53,584 nt of DNA, from NCBI GenBank assembly GCA_001898255.1, contig MKTK01000038.1, positions 454 to 54,037 of the forward strand. The letters are read 5' to 3'. The translations under genes were made by a program, and so were the position numbers. The notes under the pieces were generated by a model. It did no database searches. It was not told the DNA's origin and saw only the letters and a list, made by a program, of their open reading frames with translations. This stretch comes from Chryseobacterium sp. 39-10 (GTDB lineage Bacteria > Bacteroidota > Bacteroidia > Flavobacteriales > Weeksellaceae). Positions 16,720-25,729 of the stretch are shown piece by piece; the first letter of the stretch is position 1, and each line of letters starts with the position of its first letter.

Positions 16720-19700
16720 TTACTGCCCGCCTGCGTTCTGGAAAGTAAAGGTGGCAGTTATTCCTGCCCTAATGGTGGAAAGCGGAAATGCTGTTGATAT
16801 TTTATATTTGGTGAGCAACTGATCATAAAACAAGCGCACATTGAAGTTTTGCGACATGTTATAATCTGCGGAGAACTTAATGCTCATTAACCTTTGTCCA
16901 CCTGTAATCTGCGAATCGTTTTGCAGAATATTGGTGATTCTGGTTTGGCTGTCTCTCAACGAGAAATCTCCCCGAATATTCAAATCACTTTTGATGGTTC
17001 TTTGTTTTCCTTTAAAACTCATCTTCATCTTCAAATCTTTGATGAGGTAACCAAAGCCGAAAACATATTCCTTCCCAACATCTTCGGTCAGCGTGTGATT
17101 CACCAGACCCAGCATATACATCCTGTCTCTATTGTAAGATGCACGGAACTGCATATTGTTCCTCAAGGTAACATCTGCACCGATGAGAGGCGAGAAGGTT
17201 TCCACGTAGCCCACTTGCGAGAAGGTGTAAGGATTATAGATATCGTTAAACGCATCACGCGGAGTTGCTCCATTATTTTGCCAGTTGTAGTAATCAACAC
17301 TTCCCTGAATGCCAGATGCGGTGTAAGTAGATGTATAACCGTGCAACACGTCGAATTTGGTAAACTGGCTATTGATGAGTGGCACGTTCTTTAAACCGGA
17401 ATAGGTAATACGCCAGTTCGGAAGTGGGAATCCTGATTTCTTAGGATCGCCCATTGGGTCAACCGTTCTTCCTTCTACGGCCGCCTGGAATGCGGGAACC
17501 AGCACGTATGCATTGGCCAGCGAATGTCCGTCGGTGAATCCGTTAGCATCAAGTGTACCCCCCATTTGTTGAGAAATCTGCCGTGCATTGGCTATCATAT
17601 TCTGATAGATGGTTGCACCATCGGTAAAGGCAGTACCAATCGTCCAAACTGATTTGGAATGGGTAATCATTTCAGTGCCAAATGAGAACTGGAATCCGTT
17701 TGCCGGATTAGAATCTGCATCTACATTATAGCCGCCCTGAGAAAAATTGCTTGTGAAATTCTTCATGAAATTTACATCAATTCGGAAATCATTAACCGGC
17801 ATAATTTGCACATTGGCCAAGAAGTTTTGGTTCTTCATTTGGGTGTAGAAATCAGTCATGTACGTCGAGTTAGAAATCCATCCTCTTTCGATGAGTGTTC
17901 GACGAATATCGGCTTGAGAGCCAAGTAGGAAGCCAAAAGTTGGGCCGCCCAAAGTTTGTCCGTATCCATACCAATTAGGCGCAGAAAGCAGCCCTGGAAG
18001 CACGGTTCCGTTATTTTCATTATAAGAAATATCGGCCTGCTTAATGGAGGTCAGCGCATAAGCAATACTTTGGAATGGCGTCAGTTTATTTTTGAATTTA
18101 TAATTTCGGAATCCTTTCTTACCGTTCTTCTTTTGCCACTCCAAGTTGAATGCGTTGTTCAGGGAATCTATCTCCTGCTTTCTTTTTTGCATTTTGGTGT
18201 TGATCTTCTGGAAATACTTAAACTTCCCGAAAAACTTGGGTACATCTAACGCGGCAGTTCCAATAATGTTATTGGTATTCTGCCCAATGCTGCCTAAACT
18301 TTCGGGCAAATTGGTGTCTGGATTAATGAACTTGGTCATCACGGTACTACGAGCATTCCAGTTATAGGTGAATCCATAACCCAGTTCGGCAGTAACGAAA
18401 TCCATATAAGGCAAATATTCGAAAGGAAATTTATAATTTAACTGAACACGGTGATTGTAAAGTACAGGCCGCCCTGCCCGGAAGACATCACCAAAAATTG
18501 AATTATTGCTCATATCCGCCACATTCAAATTATCGTTTAGCGTCCTCATGGCCGAATTGACGGTCATTTTCAGAGATTTGGTGAATTTGAATTCAAGTCC
18601 ATACTGCCAACCAAAGAAGAAGTTCCGGTTGCGGATAACGTCGAACTCGGTTCCTGTATTTCCGTTCAGGATGGCCTCAATGTTGCGGAACTGTAATTCA
18701 TTATAATTACGATCTACTTCTGTTCGGAAAGACAGTCGCGTCGGTATCAGGTTAAAATTAACTTCTTTCAACCAGCGTAAATACTTATAAGATTTTGCCG
18801 TATCGCTCACCATTTTGTTGAAAGGTCTCAACACCCATGGTTTAAAGGAATAATTGTAATCGATATAGCCCTTTAAATACTGACGGTAATTCTTCTTGGT
18901 GTACACATCCCTGTAATAATCGTCATTATAAACTGCGGTTACCGAGACATTTTCAACATCGTAGAACTTCGGTTTCTTATTGGTATTTACTCTCTCCTTC
19001 CTCATATTAACGACCCCAATACTTCTTTGCTGGGTATAGGTTCGTGCTACTTTTTTAAGTTGATCCCTGTTGGGTGCATCCTCAAATTTCACGTCATTAT
19101 CAATCGGATTGTATTTCGGATCTTCAATGGTTTGGCTGTAAGAATAGTTCACCGGTATTTTCATTCCTATTTTCTCCGGCAAGAATTTATCTACATTCAC
19201 CGTCGTGTTGATGCTGAACGCTGAATGGGCCGATTGTGACCTTTCGGACGGTTTTTGTGTAATTCCTCCGAAACTAACGGTGGACATTGACGCATTGGCA
19301 TTCACCAAAGCAAAATCACCCAGATTGAAATTTAAGCTTGCATTGGCGGCATACCCACCTTTGTTTTCGATTCCCGAAAGCCGAATCTCGTTCACCCACA
19401 AAACCACTTCTTTTGTAGCCACTGCATTTTTGTTGCGCACACCCAGCATAATAGTCGATACATTTCCTAAGCTTGGGCGTCCTTTTATAAAGATTTTTTT
19501 ATTGGGATCTATGGAGCCGTACTCTAAATCTTCTGTTCTAAGGTCAATTCCTGTCGGGTTGCTCTGATCGCGTCTCAGTTTTGCATCCACAAAATTTTGG
19601 ATGGCGAGGCGCATGGTGTTTTCGATTGGCCAGATTTCCAGCGGTGTCCTTGCTGTTTTTGACGTATATTTTAATGACGCTTCATATTCATAATAATTGT

Positions 19701-22700
19701 CGGTGGCGTCGCTACCAAAACGAATGAAGAATTTCGCATCAGGATCATACATGGCCGAACTGGCATCTTTCAGGTTTTCGGCGTGCACAAACAACTCCAA
19801 ATTCTCATAACGTCTCATATCGAGCGAAACATTCTTGAAAACACCTCTTGAAGTTGCCCCGAAAAGCGGTGCGGCTTTCATGTAAAGCGATGCTTCGTTC
19901 TGTCTTTGTGCCCCAGCATTTCCACTGAGCACCTGGCGGTCGATTCCAGGAGGAAGTACGTAAGGTGGCTCGTTGAGTCCGTTTTCTTCCAAGTTTACAC
20001 TTCCCACATCCATGTATTGATCGGTAATGATACTGGTTCCTTCCGGATCGGTACCGTTGGTAGCAATATTCTTGGTGTATTTTCGCCAGTCGCTTCGCAC
20101 TAAATCCAAGGTTCCGAACCTAAGCGTTGCATTTTGTTCAAAACCAGTTAAGAGCATTCTTGCAAACCGAACATTATTCAAGATTGATGGATCTTGCAAT
20201 CCACCCGCACCAGATCCTGTATCAAATTGATTGACAGGAACTCTAAAAAGATACCACTTGTTGCTACCGGTTTGTCCGTTCTGGAATTTTGCTTCCACCG
20301 TTTTCACATCTACAATGAAATTCTGACCTAAAACCATATTGGAGGGGTCAAGGTTGACGGTATATTGGTTATAATTTTCGCTTTGGTCAAGGTTATAATC
20401 ACGGTTTACATCCTCAGCATCAGGAGTTTGCGTTGCTACTTCCAGCGTGTTACTTTGCGAGTTTCCTTCGGGTCCACGGAAATATTTGTACCGTTCGGTA
20501 ACCGAAGATGCTTGCGGCCCTTGGAACCTGTCCGACAATGGGAATACAAAATCATCAGAAGCTGGATCTTGTTGGTTCGTCACCGGGTTGACAAAATTGG
20601 TTCCGAATTTAGCGGCTTCACCGGCCGCATCCAGACCATCGTATCCCAAATCCTGTGCAGTTCGGTTATCACCATCGGTTGAAAATGCATACAAAATTGG
20701 GAATTGGTTCGGCTGTACACCCCAATTGGTGGTAGTGGTATTGGCTGCCTGAGACGGCGTCGGTAAACCGTTTTCATACTGTAATTTTCCGTCTTTCAAA
20801 ATATCTTCGGAAACATTTCCCAACTGCAATAGTAACTTGGGAGACGATCCGAAAGTGCTGCCATCAGCATAAGGGTCCATCATCCAAAATTCGACGTATT
20901 CAATATTGGAATTAACAAAATTGGATACAGAAATAGGACGCATCAAACCAGCCCACCTCTGTGAAGGTGCTTCATTTTGCGGATTCACATTATAAGGTCC
21001 TCTTTCATTAGGGAAATATGTGATGTCGAACGTATTGGTGTACAGCTGCTCGCCGGCCACAAAATCACGGCTGTTATATAATTCCTGTGTCTGCACTCTT
21101 CTGGAAGCATGATTAGAAACCGCTTGTGCATTAATGCCATTAGGAGCTTTACCTCCAATACCGTAGAAGCGAGGATCGATATTGTACCAAGTTAATAAAC
21201 CCCGCCCGTTTCCATGTTCAATGTTGTCGTTTAATGTTGCATTGGCAAAGATTGGTTCTGGATTTTTTTCCGGTTTTGATGAAATACTCCACATTCCCGG
21301 CTCCTTCAAAGAGATTTTAGAAGTGGTTTGTTCAAAATCATCAATATAAGACTGATCATTGGTTCCCGCATTGGTTCCCGGAATGAGGTAGGCACCTTCT
21401 GCCATAAAATTCACGTTGGAAGGCGCTTCTGTATTGATGAGTGGGATCTTATCAGTCAACCGCGTAAGGAATGGCAACTCGTTGTTATACAACATATTGA
21501 ATCCAACCATCGTATTATTCACGGCTTCTTGTCCAAAGTTTACTTTCTGGGTTAATGGTGTTTCGGAATAGTTAACCACTGTACCGCCAAGGGTGAAGTG
21601 TTCATTGAATTTTCTTTCAAGGTTTAAACCTAAAAACCGTTTACGTTGGGTATTGAAGGTCAACTGATTTTCCATCGCAATATTGATGGCTTGCCCCGAC
21701 TGCTTCACCGCTTCGTTGATGATGTTCACCGTGCCCAACATATAATCTACCGTATAGTCGATACCTTCCTGCAACTGCACGCCATTGGCCGTTACTTTTA
21801 CAGAGCCTTGCGGAACGTTGATAGCACCCAAAGAAATACCACTTCCCTGCGAACCTTTGTAGCGCCCCTCCATGGTATAGCGAAGCGCAAGATTACTTTG
21901 CGATGCCACTTGTTTCTGTTGGTCGTATAAATCATTGAACACAAACTTAGGATCGTTGCTGCCCAAACGGCTCTGAAGATATGCGCCGAAAGGTTTTGCT
22001 TTGGTAAAGATTACTTTCCCGTTCTCAGGATCGACGGTAATTTTAGGAACAAAATCGAAAATCCCGTCACCGGTTATACCCCCATTTTCCTGCAAGTCAT
22101 TATTCATATTGAGGCGATCCCAATTGAAAAGTTTCAGTAAGTTAAGATCCTGCAATGGTGTATTGGGTAAGTAATTGACTTTACCACTTTGAGAATCTCG
22201 GTAATACACATTGAGAAGAAATCCATCGGAATTGATCTGATTGGTGTTGAGCGAATAGATATTTTTCATCATTAGATCCCACATCGGTGAAGTGGTTCTA
22301 ACGGTGGTGTTGGGTTTAAGTACTTTGGTAATAAGCACCGGGCTTTCTTCAGAAAATTCCCCTACTTTATAAACTTTACTGTCTCCGTTCAGGGTATAAG
22401 AATAAGATACCGCTAAAAGCTGATTATCATTAAGCCGCTGATTCAATGAGATATAACCTAATTGGGGCTGATAGGTGAATTCGTTCGAGGTGAGTTTTCT
22501 TGCTTTTCTGTTGAAGATAAATTGTTCACCATCAGTATAGGTTTCCAGCACCCCGTTGGCATTGGGGAACGACTTTCCGTTGATGGCGTTATACGCAGTA
22601 TTAACATCACGAATCGCTCCACCTAAACCAGTAATTCCCTGATAAAGATTGTTTTGCGAATTATCCGGATAGCCGGCAATTCCTTCACCCATATCTCTAA

Positions 22701-23784
22701 TCCCCAAAATACCTTTCTGATCCGAGAGACTTCCAGAACCCTGATCCAGCACCCAAACTTCAATTCTGTTGATGGTAATTCTTGATTTGATCTGAGGGTA
22801 AGAATCCAGCGCATCGTCATATTTGCCCAAGAAATAATGCCCCAAAAAGTAGTGCTGGTTATCCTCGTAGTCGATCGCGTTTAGTTTAAAAGTATTCATC
22901 ACACCGCCTCCTTGCGCAACAATATTTCTGGATTCCCCTTGTTGCTGCGAAAACACAACTGTTCCATAGGTTTTTCCCAATTGGAACTCGGTCTTTAATC
23001 CAAAAAGCGATTCGGATCCTCTTATTAAACTGGTCGATAATGGCATGTTGACATTACCAAATTCTACCCGTTTGATGATTTTATCTTCGCCACCCGTGGT
23101 CTTATCATTAAGCCCTTTAGATTGCAAATCTTTCCACGTTCCTTTTGCCTGCCAAACCAAATTGAGGCGGTTTTCGAATGCGAAACCACTTTGAGTATCA
23201 TAGTTGGCTTTCAACTGGAGATTTTCACCCACCTTACCAAGCAACCCCAGCTGAATACGTTGTTTAATGTCGATAGCGAAGCTGGTTCTGTTTTGAGGCA
23301 GAATCATTGGATTATCGATGCTCTGATAGAGAATACCGAGATCAAAAGAGGCAAATCCCTGCGGAATGATTTCAATCTTACTACCTCCAAAAATGGTTTC
23401 AAAAAGTTTGTTGCGAATGTTTAGACTTGGGAGCAGCCCTTTTTTAAGTGCGCCTTCCTGATCTTTCCTGTAAGTAAGCGCATTGGTTGCTGATTTCTCA
23501 CGATAATAAGAAGCCAGCTGATTATTAAGCATATACCGATGATACTCGTCGGCTGTCATAGAAACAGGATTGCCCACCACCATGTTGCCCACTTTGGGAT
23601 ACAGTACATACATCCCACTCTGCACATCATAAAATGCTTCGTAGCGAATAGGATTGGGCAATGAAAAATCTTGCCGAACTGAAGAACTGTCTGTGGGTTT
23701 CACCTGCGCAAAAGCAGCCGCAAAAGAGAAACACAGGAAAAACAGCGTTAAAAATTTATGCTGAAGTCTATAATTATTATCCAA
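16720..23784 (-). CDS. sprA: SprA/Sov, type IX secretion system outer-membrane translocon
   Basis: The giant outer-membrane beta barrel through which T9SS cargo leaves the cell, also needed for gliding where present. At 2354 aa it is the typical SprA length. The N-terminus MDNNYRLQHKFLTLFFLCFS with AAAFAQ is a signal peptide. Throughout there are alternating aromatic strands and SprA-type segments such as GSESLFGLKTEFQLG, WDLMMKNIYSL and PFEYLPYMDFVTAELGYGF, and the protein ends in TATFTFQNAGGQ. The start appears to be TTG at 23784: no ATG precedes the signal peptide, and the ruvA stop is only one codon upstream in the same frame. ruvA-sprA is the usual flavobacterial order. No gene with an obvious T9SS C-terminal sorting signal was identified in this window. 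Confidence 0.95.
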   Translation of the reverse strand: MDNNYRLQHKFLTLFFLCFSFAAAFAQVKPTDSSSVRQDFSLPNPIRYEAFYDVQSGMYVLYPKVGNMVVGNPVSMTADEYHRYMLNNQLASYYREKSATNALTYRKDQEGALKKGLLPSLNIRNKLFETIFGGSKIEIIPQGFASFDLGILYQSIDNPMILPQNRTSFAIDIKQRIQLGLLGKVGENLQLKANYDTQSGFAFENRLNLVWQAKGTWKDLQSKGLNDKTTGGEDKIIKRVEFGNVNMPLSTSLIRGSESLFGLKTEFQLGKTYGTVVFSQQQGESRNIVAQGGGVMNTFKLNAIDYEDNQHYFLGHYFLGKYDDALDSYPQIKSRITINRIEVWVLDQGSGSLSDQKGILGIRDMGEGIAGYPDNSQNNLYQGITGLGGAIRDVNTAYNAINGKSFPNANGVLETYTDGEQFIFNRKARKLTSNEFTYQPQLGYISLNQRLNDNQLLAVSYSYTLNGDSKVYKVGEFSEESPVLITKVLKPNTTVRTTSPMWDLMMKNIYSLNTNQINSDGFLLNVYYRDSQSGKVNYLPNTPLQDLNLLKLFNWDRLNMNNDLQENGGITGDGIFDFVPKITVDPENGKVIFTKAKPFGAYLQSRLGSNDPKFVFNDLYDQQKQVASQSNLALRYTMEGRYKGSQGSGISLGAINVPQGSVKVTANGVQLQEGIDYTVDYMLGTVNIINEAVKQSGQAINIAMENQLTFNTQRKRFLGLNLERKFNEHFTLGGTVVNYSETPLTQKVNFGQEAVNNTMVGFNMLYNNELPFLTRLTDKIPLINTEAPSNVNFMAEGAYLIPGTNAGTNDQSYIDDFEQTTSKISLKEPGMWSISSKPEKNPEPIFANATLNDNIEHGNGRGLLTWYNIDPRFYGIGGKAPNGINAQAVSNHASRRVQTQELYNSRDFVAGEQLYTNTFDITYFPNERGPYNVNPQNEAPSQRWAGLMRPISVSNFVNSNIEYVEFWMMDPYADGSTFGSSPKLLLQLGNVSEDILKDGKLQYENGLPTPSQAANTTTTNWGVQPNQFPILYAFSTDGDNRTAQDLGYDGLDAAGEAAKFGTNFVNPVTNQQDPASDDFVFPLSDRFQGPQASSVTERYKYFRGPEGNSQSNTLEVATQTPDAEDVNRDYNLDQSENYNQYTVNLDPSNMVLGQNFIVDVKTVEAKFQNGQTGSNKWYLFRVPVNQFDTGSGAGGLQDPSILNNVRFARMLLTGFEQNATLRFGTLDLVRSDWRKYTKNIATNGTDPEGTSIITDQYMDVGSVNLEENGLNEPPYVLPPGIDRQVLSGNAGAQRQNEASLYMKAAPLFGATSRGVFKNVSLDMRRYENLELFVHAENLKDASSAMYDPDAKFFIRFGSDATDNYYEYEASLKYTSKTARTPLEIWPIENTMRLAIQNFVDAKLRRDQSNPTGIDLRTEDLEYGSIDPNKKIFIKGRPSLGNVSTIMLGVRNKNAVATKEVVLWVNEIRLSGIENKGGYAANASLNFNLGDFALVNANASMSTVSFGGITQKPSERSQSAHSAFSINTTVNVDKFLPEKIGMKIPVNYSYSQTIEDPKYNPIDNDVKFEDAPNRDQLKKVARTYTQQRSIGVVNMRKERVNTNKKPKFYDVENVSVTAVYNDDYYRDVYTKKNYRQYLKGYIDYNYSFKPWVLRPFNKMVSDTAKSYKYLRWLKEVNFNLIPTRLSFRTEVDRNYNELQFRNIEAILNGNTGTEFDVIRNRNFFFGWQYGLEFKFTKSLKMTVNSAMRTLNDNLNVADMSNNSIFGDVFRAGRPVLYNHRVQLNYKFPFEYLPYMDFVTAELGYGFTYNWNARSTVMTKFINPDTNLPESLGSIGQNTNNIIGTAALDVPKFFGKFKYFQKINTKMQKRKQEIDSLNNAFNLEWQKKNGKKGFRNYKFKNKLTPFQSIAYALTSIKQADISYNENNGTVLPGLLSAPNWYGYGQTLGGPTFGFLLGSQADIRRTLIERGWISNSTYMTDFYTQMKNQNFLANVQIMPVNDFRIDVNFMKNFTSNFSQGGYNVDADSNPANGFQFSFGTEMITHSKSVWTIGTAFTDGATIYQNMIANARQISQQMGGTLDANGFTDGHSLANAYVLVPAFQAAVEGRTVDPMGDPKKSGFPLPNWRITYSGLKNVPLINSQFTKFDVLHGYTSTYTASGIQGSVDYYNWQNNGATPRDAFNDIYNPYTFSQVGYVETFSPLIGADVTLRNNMQFRASYNRDRMYMLGLVNHTLTEDVGKEYVFGFGYLIKDLKMKMSFKGKQRTIKSDLNIRGDFSLRDSQTRITNILQNDSQITGGQRLMSIKFSADYNMSQNFNVRLFYDQLLTKYKISTAFPLSTIRAGITATFTFQNAGGQ

Positions 23785-23787
23785 ACG

Positions 23788-24372
23788 TTAAATGTTTTTT
23801 AAAATTTGTTTCACCAAATCTTCTACTGAAAATTCCGGATTTTGCTTCAGAATACGGTCTGCCAATTTCTCACTCGTCTTCCTCGGAATTCCCAAAACCT
23901 CTAATGCAGATAACGATTCTTCTTTCACTTTATTATCTGCAAATGTAGAAATATTTTCCTCAGAACCTGTGAATTTTTGGACTTTATCACGAAGATCAAC
24001 AATGATTCTTTCTGCGGTTTTAGTGCCTATTCCTTTCACTTTCTGCAGCAGCATACTGTTGTTGGAAAGGATGGCCGAAGCGATTTCATCCATCGACAAA
24101 GAGGACAGCATAATGATGGCAGAAACCGGCCCAACTCCGTTAACACTTATTAAGAGTGTAAACATTTCTTTTTCTAAAATTGTGTTAAAGCCAAACAGCA
24201 ACTGAGCATCTTCACGAATAATCTGCTGAATGTAAAGAAAAACGTTGCGCCCAACAGCCAACGTCTCGGAAGTCTGCAAACTAACACCCACTCCGTAGCC
24301 AACGCCATTAACCTCAACAATGACAAAAGTGGGATGAAGCTGCTGAACAATTCCTTTGAGTGAATATATCAT
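23788..24372 (-). CDS. ruvA: Holliday junction branch migration protein RuvA
   Basis: The DNA-binding subunit that targets RuvB helicase to Holliday junctions. From ATG 24372 it is 194 aa, the family length, beginning MIYSLKGIVQQLHPTFVIVE as RuvA proteins do. A frame from 24510 would add 46 residues that are not RuvA-like and lie upstream of the -7 element, so it is rejected. Two helix-hairpin-helix motifs are present: LISVNGVGPVSA (about 72-83) and LQKVKGIGTKTAERI (about 107-121). The C-terminal domain III (ALEVLGIPRKTSEKLAD) binds RuvB. The stop is followed after one codon by sprA. Confidence 0.95.
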   Translation of the reverse strand: MIYSLKGIVQQLHPTFVIVEVNGVGYGVGVSLQTSETLAVGRNVFLYIQQIIREDAQLLFGFNTILEKEMFTLLISVNGVGPVSAIIMLSSLSMDEIASAILSNNSMLLQKVKGIGTKTAERIIVDLRDKVQKFTGSEENISTFADNKVKEESLSALEVLGIPRKTSEKLADRILKQNPEFSVEDLVKQILKNI

Positions 24373-24389
24373 AGCTATTCTAAAATCCT

Positions 24390-24397
24390 CAAATATA
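24390..24397 (-). promoter_or_regulatory. -7 promoter element of ruvA-sprA
   Basis: TATATTTG on the minus strand, 17 nt before ATG 24372. It shares the 183-nt divergent region with the ldhA promoter. No good -33 element was found. Confidence 0.55.
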
Positions 24398-24543
24398 GGG
24401 ATTTCAAATTTGATATAAAAAACAGATTTGAAGGGATACCAAGCAAATAAATTACGGTATAATTCGAAAATAAGAAGATTCTGAAATTCTGCAATCAAGT
24501 CAAATATCATACGAATTTGTTTTCACTCCAAACAATGATTCGA

Positions 24544-24551
24544 TAACTTTG
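24544..24551 (+). promoter_or_regulatory. -7 element of ldhA, nearly touching the start codon
   Basis: TAACTTTG ends four bases before ATG 24556. TTTG at 24516-24519 is a possible -33, though the 24-nt spacer is long. The predicted transcript would begin at or within a base or two of the ATG. Confidence 0.6.
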
Positions 24552-24555
24552 CAGC

Positions 24556-25554
24556 ATGAAAGTTACATTTTTTTCTACCAAACCCTATGATAAGGAACAC
24601 TTTGACAGAATCAACAAAGATTTCCATTTCAAATTTGATTATTATGAGACCCATCTTGGTCCTCATATTGTGAATGTTATCGAAAAATCCGACGCTATTT
24701 GCGCTTTCGTGAACGACAAACTGAATGCGGATGTACTGGAAGTATTGGCTTCTAAAGGTGTAAAATATATTGCGATGCGTTGCGCAGGATTCAACAATGT
24801 TGATCTGGATGCCGCTAAGCGACTTGGCCTACGCATCTGCAGAGTGCCTGCTTATTCTCCACAAGCCGTTGCCGAACATGCTATGGCACTGATTCTTACC
24901 TTAAACCGCAAAACCAACAAGGCCTACAACCGGGTTCGCGAGCAAAATTTTTCACTGAACGGACTTACCGGTTTCAACATCCACGGAAAAACAATCGGAA
25001 TTGTGGGAACCGGAAATATTGGACAAGCATTTTACGATGTGATAAGCGGCTTTGGATGTAAAATCATTGCATACGATGTGTACCAAAATCCCAGGTTAGT
25101 GGAGGCAGGTGTAGAATATCTTCCGCTGGAGGAGGTTTTTGCCCAGTCTGATATTATCTCATTGCATTGCCCACTTATGGAATCGACGCACCACATGATT
25201 AATAAAGAATCTATTAAGCACATGAAAAAAGGAGTGATGATCATCAACACCAGCCGTGGCGGACTGATTGATACCAAAGCCGTTATCCATGGGTTGAAAC
25301 ATAAGCAAATTGGTCATTTGGGAATTGATGTATACGAGCAGGAAGAAAAACTGTTCTTCCGTGATTTGTCGCATGCCATTATTGAAGATGATACCATCCA
25401 GTTGCTGATGAGTTTCCCTAATGTTTTGGTTACGGCGCACCAGGCATTCCTAACGAGAGAGGCACTGGAAGAAATTGCCATTACTACATTGACCAATCTG
25501 CGGCATTTCCAGAAAAAAGAAGATTTTGAAAATAAAGCCGCATTGCTGGTTTAA
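24556..25554 (+). CDS. ldhA: D-lactate dehydrogenase (fermentative, LdhA type)
   Basis: NADH-dependent reduction of pyruvate to D-lactate. At 332 aa it is very close in plan to E. coli LdhA: N-terminal MKVTFFSTKPYDKEHF, IAMRCAGFNNVDLDAA, then the NAD motif IGIVGTGNIGQAF (about 148-160). INTSRGGLIDTKAVIHGL carries the catalytic Arg and LGIDVYEQEEKLFF the Glu. The catalytic His is in VLVTAHQAFLTREAL (near 297). The gene is alone, with its own terminator, and divergent from ruvA. LutABC elsewhere in the window is usually the L-lactate route, so the two need not form a cycle. Confidence 0.9.
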   Translation: MKVTFFSTKPYDKEHFDRINKDFHFKFDYYETHLGPHIVNVIEKSDAICAFVNDKLNADVLEVLASKGVKYIAMRCAGFNNVDLDAAKRLGLRICRVPAYSPQAVAEHAMALILTLNRKTNKAYNRVREQNFSLNGLTGFNIHGKTIGIVGTGNIGQAFYDVISGFGCKIIAYDVYQNPRLVEAGVEYLPLEEVFAQSDIISLHCPLMESTHHMINKESIKHMKKGVMIINTSRGGLIDTKAVIHGLKHKQIGHLGIDVYEQEEKLFFRDLSHAIIEDDTIQLLMSFPNVLVTAHQAFLTREALEEIAITTLTNLRHFQKKEDFENKAALLV

Positions 25555-25587
25555 ATCTGTGTCTTATTAATGATACATTTAAAAATA

Positions 25588-25622
25588 AATGCGGGGCTAA
25601 TTATTCATAGCTCCGCATTTAC
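25588..25622 (+). terminator. Intrinsic terminator of ldhA
   Basis: A 12-bp stem AATGCGGGGCTA (25588-25599) / TAGCTCCGCATT (25608-25619) with one G-U pair, followed by a T-rich stretch. It could also serve the converging maeB transcript. Confidence 0.85.
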
Positions 25623-25729
25623 TTTTAATGACGATTATTTTTTTTAAGTCAGATTTTTTTTCTAACGGATCACTATTTTAAACTTCCCTTGTGCACTGAA
25701 ACTCCGGCAAGCAACCTTTATTAATTTAT

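Noticed and set aside
16894-23424. Many plus-strand frames across sprA
   Set aside because: All are antisense to a single long, well-recognised gene.
24373-24510. Longer ruvA from 24510
   Set aside because: The added 46 residues are not RuvA-like and include the promoter.
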